From Polyangiaceae bacterium (lineage in GTDB: Bacteria > Myxococcota > Polyangia > Polyangiales > Polyangiaceae), in the NCBI GenBank assembly GCA_025936205.1, contig JAICTU010000134.1, positions 1 to 18,944 on the forward strand: 18,944 nt of DNA. The letters are read 5' to 3'. This document shows positions 1-7,119 of the stretch, in pieces. How positions within the stretch are numbered: position 1 is the first letter of the stretch; each line of letters starts with the position of its first letter. The notes under the pieces are model-generated. The model saw only the letters and a list, made by a program, of their open reading frames with translations. It ran no database searches and was not told where the DNA came from. Both the position numbers and the translations under genes were made by a program.

Positions 1-57
1 CAGGAAGCACGCCGAGCCGAACAGGAAGCACGCCGAGCCGAACAGGAAGCACGCCGC
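1..57 (+). repeat. 21-bp in-frame tandem repeat
   Basis: Two perfect copies of a 21-bp unit lie at 1-21 and 22-42, and a third copy matches over 43-57 before diverging. The unit begins caggaagcacgccgagc. It is exactly seven codons, one coiled-coil heptad, and is cut by the window edge, so the true copy number is unknown. Confidence 0.85.
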
Positions 58-126
58 GCGGCGGAGCTCGACGCGGAGTTAGCCCGGGTGAGAGCGGAGC
101 TCGATCAGTTGCGGCGCGAACGATGA
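1..126 (+). CDS. C-terminal coiled-coil tail of a protein, possibly Uma2-family (partial)
   Basis: Frame 1 is open from the window edge to TGA at 124-126. It encodes a highly charged tail with the heptad QEARRAE repeated, followed by alternating Ala/Leu/Glu/Arg and ending LDQLRRER. This is an ideal coiled-coil pattern. Tails of this type, built from repeated (Q/A)EARRAE heptads, are common at the C-terminus of Uma2 (DUF820, PD-(D/E)XK-like) proteins in myxobacteria and cyanobacteria. The catalytic domain lies outside the window, so that identity is only a guess. The coding repeats are also DNA repeats of 21 bp, so the heptad number can change by slippage without breaking the frame. Confidence 0.6.
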   Translation, partial: QEARRAEQEARRAEQEARRAAELDAELARVRAELDQLRRER

Positions 127-449
127 TGGCGCGCAGGAACCATGGCACGGTCGATCCCTCGAGCTGACGGTTGAGGTTGCGCACTGGCGCGCGTCGAGTC
201 CGCGTGGGGCTGGCGGTTGGCGGCTCGCGACCGCCACCGGACAATCCTCGCAGGTGGAAAGCGCTGCAGGTGCTTGCCCGGGCGAACAGGGTGCCTCTGG
301 GGAGCGCCTCTCCGCGGCGTCGGATTGAGGTTTCCGTGGAAAGCTCAGAATGAGCTCGATGCACCCTCTCGCTGGCATGAGTTCGCGGGGATTGCTCGGT
401 AGCCCGCGTTCAGCGGTCGTGGTCGCGGTCGAGCGCAGGCCTGGGGCGG
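127..449. other. Intergenic stretch with no supported gene
   Basis: About 320 bp between the coiled-coil tail and the end of the first partner gene. Short open frames exist on both strands but have no recognisable motif and read like high-GC shadows. The only structure I see is a small hairpin with arms tggcgg (218-223) and ccgcca (231-236) and no T-run. It may hold the 3' untranslated region of both flanking genes. Confidence 0.5.
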
Positions 450-1097
450 TCAAGGCCCTCCCCACACAAGGCCGGGATTGGGAGCGGGCAGGGGACCTTT
501 GTGGCAGAGGGGAGCGCGCCATTCTTCGAAGACGCAGGCGCCCACATTTCGGCGCTGCTGAAGGTAGCCGGGGAGTTGTTCGAGATTCGGTGCGTCCTTG
601 AATGCCTTCCAGGCCGGAAAACTCGTCTTGTCGAAGGGGAGAGGCTGACCCGAGCCGATCGCAGCGCGCACCGCCCGGATGTCCTCGATCATCTGTTGCT
701 CGTTGGCGTCGAGCTGCGTGGCTCGCTGTGTTAGCGTCAGCAGATCATCGAGCATGGCGACGACGACAGGATAGTGCCGCTTCTTGAGCATCCCGGTGCC
801 GCTCAGGATCCGGGCAAGCTCACCCATGGGCTTGGCGATGCCGAGATGATCCAGCGAGCCTTCCGCCACGAGGTAGCCGAGCGTGCCCCAGTACTTGTCG
901 TCGAGCGGCAGGGGCAATCGACGGGCGGTGAGCTCCTGGCGCAGCCACATCAGCTGGTAGACCATGCGGCCCTCACGGGTGTCATTGGAAGGGTTGACGC
1001 CCTTCAGGGCCGCTTCGAGCTTTTCGATGCGCTCCAGGGCGTCGGCGTACTCTTCGTCGATGCCGGGACCGATGATTTGGGGGGTGATGGGGATCAT
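450..1097 (-). CDS. Candidate immunity/partner protein of a polymorphic-toxin-like module, copy 1
   Basis: An intact 215-residue cytoplasmic-looking protein with no signal peptide or membrane segment. I do not recognise its family. It begins MIPITPQIIGPGIDEEY, has an acidic helical region at about 15-40, a conserved block around DDKYWGTLGYLVAEGSLDHLG (about 66-86), and ends PAPNPGLVWGGP. It is clearly paralogous to the gene at 4930-5571. Differences include a two-residue insertion giving LPLPLDDKYW. Its ATG overlaps the stop of the upstream toxin-like frame by 4 bp (ATGA), so it was translationally coupled to it. Position directly after a toxin-like gene, small size and preserved frame beside a wrecked toxin make an immunity role the best guess. 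A chaperone or adaptor is the alternative. Confidence 0.72.
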   Translation of the reverse strand: MIPITPQIIGPGIDEEYADALERIEKLEAALKGVNPSNDTREGRMVYQLMWLRQELTARRLPLPLDDKYWGTLGYLVAEGSLDHLGIAKPMGELARILSGTGMLKKRHYPVVVAMLDDLLTLTQRATQLDANEQQMIEDIRAVRAAIGSGQPLPFDKTSFPAWKAFKDAPNLEQLPGYLQQRRNVGACVFEEWRAPLCHKGPLPAPNPGLVWGGP

Positions 1098-2220
1098 TGT
1101 GAAGCTCCTGGCGCGGTGATGCTGCCCACGGGTGGAGAGAGCTGCTGTCCTCCACCGGGCATGGATAGCGCCGCGGGTACCACGGTTCCGTCGGCGGTGA
1201 TGTAGCTGACGTTTTCGGTCGCAGGCCCCATCGTTGACTGCACTCCGAGGCAGTCCCGAGTCACTGTGACTTGCACGACGCCGTCAGCCCTGTTGAAGCA
1301 GGGCAGCGCGAGGTAGTTCTTGATCCCCTGCCGGTCCCACATGCCATCGCGCTGGAACTTCGATTGCACGTCATCGAACCCGCGCTCGGTCCAGCCAGAA
1401 CGGGCTGTCGGCATCCCTGCCCACGTAGTCGGCGCTGTCGAAGGCGTACAGAGTCTCGCCTTTGGCGAACGGGCGTGGAGTGAAGTCCTTGCCGCTGTTC
1501 AGGACTTGCCGGATCTTGTCTTGGCTGTAGGGACGTACCGGCAGCAGGCGTAGCCTCGCGCGGCGCGGCTCTGCTCGGCTGCGCCTCCGCGGCACTCGGG
1601 CTCCACGCCCCCCTGCTCGCGCCGCCGCTGCTCGGCTTCCGGAGGCTCGCCGCGGCTGCAACTTGGGGTTGGTGATCAGGCGCTGCCAGCTCTGCTCCAG
1701 CCATGTGGCGAAGGGACGCGGCGGGGAATCCGAGTCCGAGCCATTCCAGAATGACGAGCCCTGCCTCGGACCCCCAGGTGCCGCCCAGGGCAGCACCGGG
1801 CACCGCCCCCGCGCCGCCCGCGAACGCGCCGAGCGCCGCACCCACGAGGGCGCCGCTCAGCGTGGTCAGCGCCGTGACGCCCAGAGCCAGAGCCAAGCCC
1901 GGCACGACGCCCGCGATGACGGCGTGCAGCTCCTCACCCGTCGCGAGCGCGACCGCGCGCGGGATGTAGCGCGTCGCGCGCTGCACGGAGGCGTACACGG
2001 TCGCCACGCGCTCGGCTTGGTCGATCGCCGGCAGCCGGTGCCAGTCGAAGTGTCGCGCTGCCGGTGACTGGGGCTGCGGCATGCGCGAGGAAGGGCCGCG
2101 ATCGATGCCGAGCGGTCCGGGCTGCCGAAAGGCACCGGGCCCTCCACCGCTCAGGGGCGCTCCCGGATGCACATACGATCCCATCGCGCCCCAGCTCTCC
2201 GCCCAGTCTCTCCACCCCAT
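1094..2220 (-). pseudogene. Degraded polymorphic-toxin-like gene, copy 1
   Basis: The start (MGWRDWAESW, 2220) and first 165 or so residues are in frame: a Pro/Gly-rich leader, an AIDQAERVATVY helix near residue 65, then a hydrophobic Gly-zipper region (about 102-165) with LVGAALGAFAGGAG. A 257-nt deletion relative to copy 2 (junction 1713/1714) shifts the frame. A net 2-nt loss near 1630-1660 shifts it again. The block that joins the halves in copy 2 is replaced by 24 nt (1521-1544). An extra base near 1380-1392 breaks the C-terminal domain between SPFWLDR and FDDVQSKFQRDG. The last 107 codons (1094-1414) are open to the overlap with the partner gene. The N-terminal half resembles what I recall as DUF6861-type N-termini of secreted toxins; this is from memory. 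The gene cannot make a full product. Confidence 0.75.
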
Positions 2221-2382
2221 GCGCCCTCGCCGCGAAAGCTAGCGGGGCAGGGCGGCAGCGGCAACGCTGGGCGGGTTGCACGGCGGGCACATTCTGGTGT
2301 CGACGGGCGACGTGCGGTGGCGAGCCACTCTTGGCTGAGAGATCGTTCGTAGTGATGGTGCATCGGCGACAGTGCGACGTGT

Positions 2383-2927
2383 TCATGCAGGCTCGAGCGC
2401 CGGAAGCCAGTCGAGCGCTTCAGTGAATCCACGACGCTCCATGTGCGGACGCAGGGGGTCTCGGCCCTTGCCCATGTCGACGAAGAAAGCGCGCTGGGCT
2501 TCGATGTCCTTGGCTGCGGCTTCCAGCGCGCGGATGGCGCTCGGTTTATCTGCGCGCGCCGACTTTACTTCGAGCGCGAAGCGTACGTTGCCCCGCTCGA
2601 TCACGAGGTCGATCTCGGCGCCGGCCGAGGTGCGCCAGAAGTAGAGCCGGGAGTGGGGATGCTCGAGTTGCTCGCGGCGAATGACATCTTCGAGCACGAT
2701 CGTCTCCCAGCTCGCGCCACGGACGGGATGTGAGTCGAGCTCCTCGAGCGTCGTGATGTTGAGCAGATGATGCAAGAGGCCCGAGTCCCTCAGATAGATC
2801 TTGGGAGCTTTCACAAGTCGCTTGCCGATGTTGCGGAAGTAGGGGAATAGGCGCCGCACCAGGTAGGTCTGCTCCAGCACATCGATGTAGCGACGGACGG
2901 TGTTGTGAGAGACGCGGGATCGATCCC
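2383..2927 (-). pseudogene. 5'-truncated DUF4143-type ATP-binding protein
   Basis: The frame reads SHNTVRRYIDVLEQTYLVRR, a winged-helix segment, followed by FPYFRNIGKRLVKAPKIYLRDSGLLHHLL and WETIVLEDVIRR. It then has YFWRTSAGAEIDLVIERG...EVKSA, the PD-(D/E)XK-like end typical of DUF4143 proteins. The N-terminal AAA ATPase half (Walker A/B) is absent. The frame is lost at about 2916-2927, where a GGGATCGATCCC palindrome occurs. Just beyond it another frame reads VELGEALG. Removing 10 nt would join it as ELGEALGVSHNTV, so a little more of this gene may survive past the palindrome. Intact relatives are about 400 residues; about 175 remain. It is unlikely to be functional. Confidence 0.8.
2916..2927. 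other. 12-bp perfect palindrome at the junction of two truncated genes
   Basis: GGGATCGATCCC is self-complementary over 12 bp. It sits exactly where the DUF4143 frame on (-) ends and the penicillin-acylase frame on (+) begins, so it marks or lies next to a rearrangement breakpoint. No flanking direct repeat or transposase is visible. Confidence 0.6.
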
Positions 2928-3641
2928 AGCGCCTCGCCCAGCTCGACCGACCCCGAGCAGGCGCGGGAAGCGATCGGTTGTGCCGCGTTCCATACCGCGC
3001 TGTACGCGCTCTTCGAAGCCGCCTTCGGCGATGAGCTGAAGGATCCGGACGTGGCCATCGGCAGCGCGCTCACCACCAACCTGGTGCCGGTGCTGCTGCG
3101 CTCGCTGCGCAACGACGCCTATGATCCGGCGCAGGAGACCTTCTGGCTCGACGAGCACGCGGACCATCCGACCACGCGCACCGAGATCCTGCAGCGTGCC
3201 CTCAGCAAAGCCGGGGCGGTCCTCGCGAGCTACGGGCCGAGCGACGATTGGCGCTGGGGGCGGATGCACGCCCTGCTGCAGAAGAGCCCGCTCTCGCAGC
3301 CCGGGGTCACGGCCTTCGACAGCGGGCCGTACGCGACGCCGGGCGGAGTCCTCACGGTCAACGTCGCCACGCCGTCCGCCGTCGACCTGGACGACATCTC
3401 GGCGGCCGCGCGCCTGCGCTTCGCGCACACGACGGGCCCGTCGATCCGGCTGCTGATCGAGCTCGGGGCGGACTCTCCGCACATGAGGATGTCGCTGCCC
3501 GGCGGCAGCGATCTGCATCGGAGCAGCCAGTTCTACAACAACTTGCTGCCGGGCTGGCAGTCGAACCAACCGGTGGACTTTGCGTTCGGCAAAGGCGCGG
3601 TGAAGACGCCCGCGGTCCAACTCGAGCTGCAGCCGGAGTAA
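2928..3641 (+). pseudogene. Penicillin acylase family (Ntn hydrolase, S45), C-terminal fragment
   Basis: The open frame runs from the junction to TAA at 3639-3641. It shows the C-terminal signature of the beta subunit of penicillin/acyl-homoserine-lactone acylases: DDWRWGRMHALL, FDSGPYATPGGVLTVNVA, GPSIRLLIELG, SLPGGSDLHRSSQFYNNLLPGW and a closing PVDFAF. Intact members are about 700-800 residues; about 238 codons remain. The signal peptide, alpha subunit, spacer and the catalytic N-terminal Ser of the beta subunit are missing. A GTG at 3051 could start a shorter product, but that would be a catalytically dead piece. It is head-to-head with the truncated DUF4143 gene, so both lost their 5' ends at the same breakpoint. 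Some frame upstream of 2940 may not be native. Confidence 0.8.
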
Positions 3642-3655
3642 CCATGGAATGGCCG

Positions 3656-3699
3656 CCGGCTCCCGCAAGAGAGCGCGAGCCTCTCATTGCGGGAGCCGG
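3656..3699 (+). terminator. Strong hairpin after the acylase fragment
   Basis: Perfect 13-bp arms ccggctcccgcaa (3656-3668) and ttgcgggagccgg (3687-3699) are extended inward by gagag/ctctc (3669-3673 with 3681-3685), leaving a 7-nt loop. It starts 15 bp after the TAA. There is no T-run, so a classic intrinsic terminator is not proven. A processing or roadblock hairpin is also possible. Confidence 0.65.
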
Positions 3700-3788
3700 T
3701 CAGCGCCGTTAGTCCACGGCATTCATCGCCAAGCGATGCTGTGTACAGTCTTCAATTGTAGGTGCAATGTGGCTGTCGGTACGAGAAC

Positions 3789-4175
3789 TCAGTTGGTAGT
3801 GACGGGGATCCGGACTCGCCGGGCCGCCGAGCTCTTCGAGATCCGGATCTCCAAAATTCCGTTCTTCAGCTGAGCGCTAGCACTGTCGGGGTCGACTTCC
3901 GCCGGCAGTTCCACGCTGCGCTCGAAGATCAGCAGCGCTACATCTCCGCCCTCGGCAGCGGGAGCACGCTCGGCGCGGATCTGCAGCGAAGTGCCGAGCA
4001 TCTGAATATTCAGCCGCTCGGGGGACGCGCCCGGAACGTCGAGCTGCAAGAGATACTCGCCATCGCTTTCATAAAGGTCGAGCTCGGGAGTCACCCGCCA
4101 GAGCGGAACCTTGGAAGCACCATTGGGTGCAATATCGTTACTTCCAGCGCGGCTGGTCTCGATAGAAGTCGTCAT
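3789..4175 (-). CDS. Hsp20/alpha-crystallin small heat shock protein
   Basis: 128 residues. The alpha-crystallin domain runs from about 25 to 128: PELDLYESDGEYLLQLDVPG (first strands), GTSLQIRAERA (central strand) and the hallmark LKNGILEIRISK near the C-terminus, matching the family motif A-x-x-x-n-G-v-L. The end RIPV resembles the I-x-I/V anchor that bridges oligomers. It is expected to act as an ATP-independent holdase that binds unfolding proteins in the cytoplasm. The start at 4175 is supported by an AAAGGAG Shine-Dalgarno sequence about 7 nt upstream. It is the second gene of a two-gene unit; 17 bp separate it from the upstream Hsp20, and the two differ enough to be old paralogues. Confidence 0.9.
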   Translation of the reverse strand: MTTSIETSRAGSNDIAPNGASKVPLWRVTPELDLYESDGEYLLQLDVPGASPERLNIQMLGTSLQIRAERAPAAEGGDVALLIFERSVELPAEVDPDSASAQLKNGILEIRISKSSAARRVRIPVTTN

Positions 4176-4194
4176 CGTTGCACTCCTTTCTGCT

Positions 4195-4677
4195 TCAGAG
4201 CGAGGCCACCGCGATGCGCCGCGGCTTTGCTTTCGCGGCCTTGGGAAGCGTCACGCGGAGCCATCCTTGCTCGAGAACTGCGGTCGCCGCTCCTGGGTCG
4301 ATCGGGTAGGGGAGCTCGAACGACCATTCGACAGCGCGCTGATTGCGCTCGCGATGCAGCGGCTGAAATCCTTCGGGGACCTGGTTGGTAGGAGCGGCAA
4401 CGCGCAACACCACAGTCGTATTTTCGATGCTCAAGTCCACCTGGTCGAGGCTGGCGCCCGGCAGATCGACGAGCAGGCTCACCGCCTCCCCCAGATCGCG
4501 CAACTGCGCGCGCGGACTGGATGCACGGGCTCCGCGATCGGGAGCTACGCTTCGAAACGTGGTCTCGAGATCTTCAAACAAGCGGTCCATCATCTGATGG
4601 ATCCCGCTCGTCTTCGTCGGGCCACCCCATCCCCAGGTGGGCAAGCGGGGATCCAGGACGTTGTATCGCGACAACAT
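4195..4677 (-). CDS. Hsp20/alpha-crystallin small heat shock protein (divergent)
   Basis: 160 residues from the ATG at 4677, chosen because an AAGGAGGT Shine-Dalgarno lies 6 nt upstream. A longer in-frame extension would lack such a site. The N-terminal arm (MLSRYNVLDPRLPTWGWGG, then IHQMMDRLFEDLETTF) is typical of bacterial Hsp20 oligomerisation arms. The crystallin domain follows with EAVSLLVDLPGASLDQVDLSIENTTVVLRV and a degenerate C-terminal motif LEQGWLRVTLPKA. First gene of the tandem Hsp20 unit. Paired small heat shock proteins often form mixed oligomers; this is inference here. No CIRCE element or clear heat-shock promoter is visible in the 250 bp upstream. Confidence 0.85.
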   Translation of the reverse strand: MLSRYNVLDPRLPTWGWGGPTKTSGIHQMMDRLFEDLETTFRSVAPDRGARASSPRAQLRDLGEAVSLLVDLPGASLDQVDLSIENTTVVLRVAAPTNQVPEGFQPLHRERNQRAVEWSFELPYPIDPGAATAVLEQGWLRVTLPKAAKAKPRRIAVASL

Positions 4678-4929
4678 GGGAAACCTCCTTGCGGCGCCTG
4701 CCAGCAGACCAGCAGCGCCTGGTACATTTGGGTCGTTCCATCGAAGCCGCGCGCCCGGCGCCGGCCCGTTCTCCGGAACACCGGCATCCTGTTCATCGCC
4801 TGGCGACGCGCAAGGGGGGGCCGGCGAATTTTTTTGAGCGCCGCTCGACGGTCCGGCGCCCACATCGTACCACCGGCACGGAGCCCCGCGCGGTGGCGAT
4901 TCGTGAGGGTTTCGGGCGACCGCTCAGAC

Positions 4930-5571
4930 TCACGGCCCGCGCCAGACGAGGCCCGGATTCGGAGCGGGCAAGGGGCCTTTTCGGCAGAGCGGAGGGCGCC
5001 ATTCTTCGAAGACGCAGGCGAACAGATTGAGCCGCTGCTGACGATATTCGGGGACTTGCGGCAGATTCTTGGCAGCGCTGGGGGTCCTCCAAGCGGGGTA
5101 GTACGCCTTGTCGAGTGGGAGCGACTGGCCAGAAGTGATCGCGTGGCGTACGCTCTTGATCTCTCGTATCATCTCTTGGTCTGCTGCATCGATCTGAGGT
5201 GCCCGCTGCGTGAGCGCCAGCAGATTGTCGATCATGGCGAGGACCACTGGATAGTGGCGCTTCTTGAGCATGCCATCACCACTGAGGATGCGAGCAAGCT
5301 CGCCCATGGGCTTGGCGATGCCGAGATGATCCAGAGATCCTTCTGCAACCAGATAGCCGAGCGTACCCCAGTATTTGTCGTCCAGCGGCAAGCGGCGCGC
5401 GGTGATTTCCTGGCGCAGCCACATTAGCTGGTAGATTATGCGGCCTTCGCGCGTGTCATTGGAGGGGGGAACCCCTTTCAAGGCTGCTTCGAGCTGCTCG
5501 ATGCGCTCCAAGGCGTCGTCGTACTCCTCGTCGATACCGGGACCGATCATCTGCGGAGTGATGGGGATCAT
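4930..5571 (-). CDS. Candidate immunity/partner protein of the toxin-like module, copy 2
   Basis: 213 residues from ATG at 5571 (MIPITPQMIGPGIDEEY). The frame is open further upstream, but this start matches that of the copy-1 paralogue and overlaps the toxin stop by 4 bp (ATGA). No signal peptide, membrane segment or known domain is recognised. Conserved with copy 1 are the acidic N-terminal helix, DTREGRIIYQLMWLRQE, DDKYWGTLGYLVAEGSLDHLG, the KPMGELARILSG segment, MLKKRHYPVV, and the C-terminal VFEEWRPPLCRKGPLPAPNPGLVW. Its tight coupling to a toxin-like C-terminal domain suggests that it neutralises or escorts that protein. This is inference from position, not homology. Confidence 0.75.
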   Translation of the reverse strand: MIPITPQMIGPGIDEEYDDALERIEQLEAALKGVPPSNDTREGRIIYQLMWLRQEITARRLPLDDKYWGTLGYLVAEGSLDHLGIAKPMGELARILSGDGMLKKRHYPVVLAMIDNLLALTQRAPQIDAADQEMIREIKSVRHAITSGQSLPLDKAYYPAWRTPSAAKNLPQVPEYRQQRLNLFACVFEEWRPPLCRKGPLPAPNPGLVWRGP

Positions 5572-6059
5572 GGCGAAGCTCCTGACGATACAATGCTCCC
5601 CACCGGCGGAGAGAGTTGCTGGCCACCCCCGGGCATGGACGGCGCTCCCCGTACCACGGTTCCATCGGCGGCAATGTAGCTGACGTTCTCGGTGGCGGGG
5701 CCCACCGTGGACTGCACTCCGACGCAGTCCCGAGTCACCGTGCCCTGCACGATGCCATCGGCTTTGTTGAAGCAAGGCAGCGCGAGGTAATCCTTGACGC
5801 CCTGCCGGTCCCACACTCCATCGCGCTGGAACTTCGACTGCACGTCATCGAACGCGGTCCGGTCCAGCCAGAACGGGCTGTCGGCATCTTTGCCTACGTA
5901 GTCGGCGCTGTCGAAGGCGTACAGAGGCTCGCCCTTGGCGAAGGGGCGCGGAGTGAAGTCCTTGCCGCTGTTGAGCACCTGTCGAGTCTTGTCGCGGGAG
6001 AAGCCGCCTTCTTGCAAGATCTCGGAGGCCCGGGCATCCGAAGCCGACAATCGGCTCAT
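5568..6059 (-). CDS. Toxin-like C-terminal domain frame (split or separately coded), copy 2
   Basis: A 163-codon frame from an ATG at 6059 that overlaps the preceding stop (TGA 6056-6058) as ATGA. Visible features are SASDARASEILQEGGFS (5-21), QVLNSGKDF (27-35), GEPLYAFDSADYV (43-55), SPFWLD (61-66), VWDRQGVKDYLALPCFN (82-98), TVTRDCVGVQS (107-117), ATENVSYIAADG (122-133) and a Gly/Pro/Ser-rich end. The LYAFD...SPFW...ATE layout loosely recalls ADP-ribosyltransferase-like toxin domains, but no catalytic set can be assigned. Either this is a separate translationally coupled gene, or more likely the C-terminus of one long toxin split by a lost base at about 6066. Inserting one G would read RGWDMSRLSASDARA without interruption. 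Confidence 0.55.
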   Translation of the reverse strand: MSRLSASDARASEILQEGGFSRDKTRQVLNSGKDFTPRPFAKGEPLYAFDSADYVGKDADSPFWLDRTAFDDVQSKFQRDGVWDRQGVKDYLALPCFNKADGIVQGTVTRDCVGVQSTVGPATENVSYIAADGTVVRGAPSMPGGGQQLSPPVGSIVSSGASP

Positions 6060-7119
6060 ATCCAGCCCCTCGTCCGCATCGCCTTGAACTCGGCAACGTC
6101 GATCTTGCGCCACTCCTGATTGTGGAGCGCGCCATCGCGCGTCGCTTGCAAGCGAGCGCCGGAGACGGGGATCCTGCGGATGGACGGAGCGGCAGGCGTC
6201 GCCTCGCGAGGCGCGACCTTGCTCGGCTGCGCCTCGGCGGCACTCCAGGCTCCCCTCCTCGCGCCGCCATTGCTCGGTCCCGCCGAAATTTCCTGCGGCC
6301 GCAACCTCGGGTTGGTGATCAGCCGTTGCCAGCTCTGCTCCACCCACGTGGCGAAGCGTCCTCCCAGGCGGCTGCCACGGAGCCGGGCCGTGAGCTCGGG
6401 CACGCGCGCGGCCGCAGCGGCCGCTCCCTCGCTCAGCAGGAAGGCGACGATGCCCTGCAACACTCCCCGAAAGACCTGCGCCACCGCCGAGGCCAGCTCC
6501 TCCGCGGCTCGCGTGACCGCCAGATCTGCCGTGGCCGGCGCGTCCACGGAGCGCCAGGCGATTTCCACCGCCTGCTCCGCCTGGCGCGCCGCGCTTCCCA
6601 CGCTGCTGCCGATGGAGGCGGCGAGGAATCCGAGCCCGAGCCATTCCAGGATCACGAGGCCCGCCTCGGCTCCCCAGGCGCCGCCCAGGGCAGCACCCGG
6701 CACCGCCCCCACTCCGCCCGCGAGCGCTCCGAGCGCCGCGCCCACGAGGGCGCCGCTCAGCGTCGTCAGCGCCGTGAGCCCAGAGCTAACGCCAATCCCG
6801 GCACGATGCCCGCAATGACGGCGCTCAGCTCTTCACCCGTCGCGTGCGCGACGGCGCGCGGGATGTAGCGCGTCGCGCGCTGGACGGCGGCGTACACCGC
6901 CGCCACGCGCTCGGCCTGGTCGATCGCCGGAAGCCGGTGCCAGTCGAAGTGTCGAGCTGCCGGAGACTGTGGCTGCGGCATGCGCGCAGACGAAGCGCGA
7001 TCGATGCCGACGGGGCCGGGCTGCCGAAACGCTCCGGGGCCTCCACCGCCGAGGGGCGCTCCCGGGTGTACATACGAGCCCAACGAACTCCAGCTCTCCG
7101 CCCAGTCTCTCCACCCCAT
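5568..7119 (-). pseudogene. Polymorphic-toxin-like gene, copy 2, split by two single-base shifts
   Basis: The start is MGWRDWAESW at 7119, as in copy 1. The frame runs to about 6777, where copy 2 has gtgagccc and copy 1 has gtgacgccc: one base is missing, giving a premature end shortly after LALALG (6766). The next frame (to 6056) carries the Gly-zipper LVGAALGALAGGVGAVPGAALGG, ILEWLGLGFLAASIGSSVG, an amphipathic Ala-rich helical region, and FATWVEQSWQRLITNP. It ends ALHNQEWRKIDVAEFKAMRTRGWI. The third frame is the toxin-like C-terminal domain. Restoring both bases gives 517 residues. No classical signal peptide is seen, so export by a type VI or contractile-type route is plausible but unproven. 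It could be true decay, assembly indels, or (for the second site) a real ATGA gene boundary. Confidence 0.65.

Larger units (their letters stand above)
450..2330 (-). repeat. Duplicated toxin/partner module, copy 1 (degenerate)
   Basis: This segment aligns along its length with 4930-7225 in the same orientation, including the partner gene, toxin remnants and about 100 bp of upstream non-coding DNA. Relative to copy 2 it lacks 257 nt (copy 2 positions 6357-6613, junction at 1713/1714). It also has 24 nt (1521-1544) where copy 2 has 199 nt (5994-6192). Similarity is high but far from identical, so the duplication is not recent. Confidence 0.85.

Noticed and set aside
79..522. Open frame of 147 codons on (-) covering the gap after the coiled-coil tail
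   Set aside because: Low-complexity Ser/Pro/Arg composition, overlap with two better-supported genes and no motif; a typical high-GC shadow.
3051..3641. Short functional protein from GTG 3051 within the acylase fragment
   Set aside because: The frame continues upstream with acylase-like sequence and lacks the catalytic N-terminal Ser; better explained as a truncated gene.
4680..4710. Sigma-54-like TGGCAGG...GC upstream of the first Hsp20
   Set aside because: GG and GC are 8 nt apart rather than 10, and the match overlaps the Shine-Dalgarno sequence.
4678..4929. CIRCE or other heat-shock operator in front of the Hsp20 pair
   Set aside because: No TTAGCACTC/GAGTGCTAA inverted repeat or close variant is visible on either strand.
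4111..5427. 438-codon (+) frame antisense to the Hsp20 and partner genes
   Set aside because: It runs opposite to three genes with clear motifs or paralogues, and its sequence mirrors their codons with no domain of its own.
5568..6059. TNT-type NAD glycohydrolase or a defined ADP-ribosyltransferase assignment for the toxin domain
   Set aside because: The order of aromatic and acidic residues only loosely resembles these folds and no catalytic set can be matched by eye.
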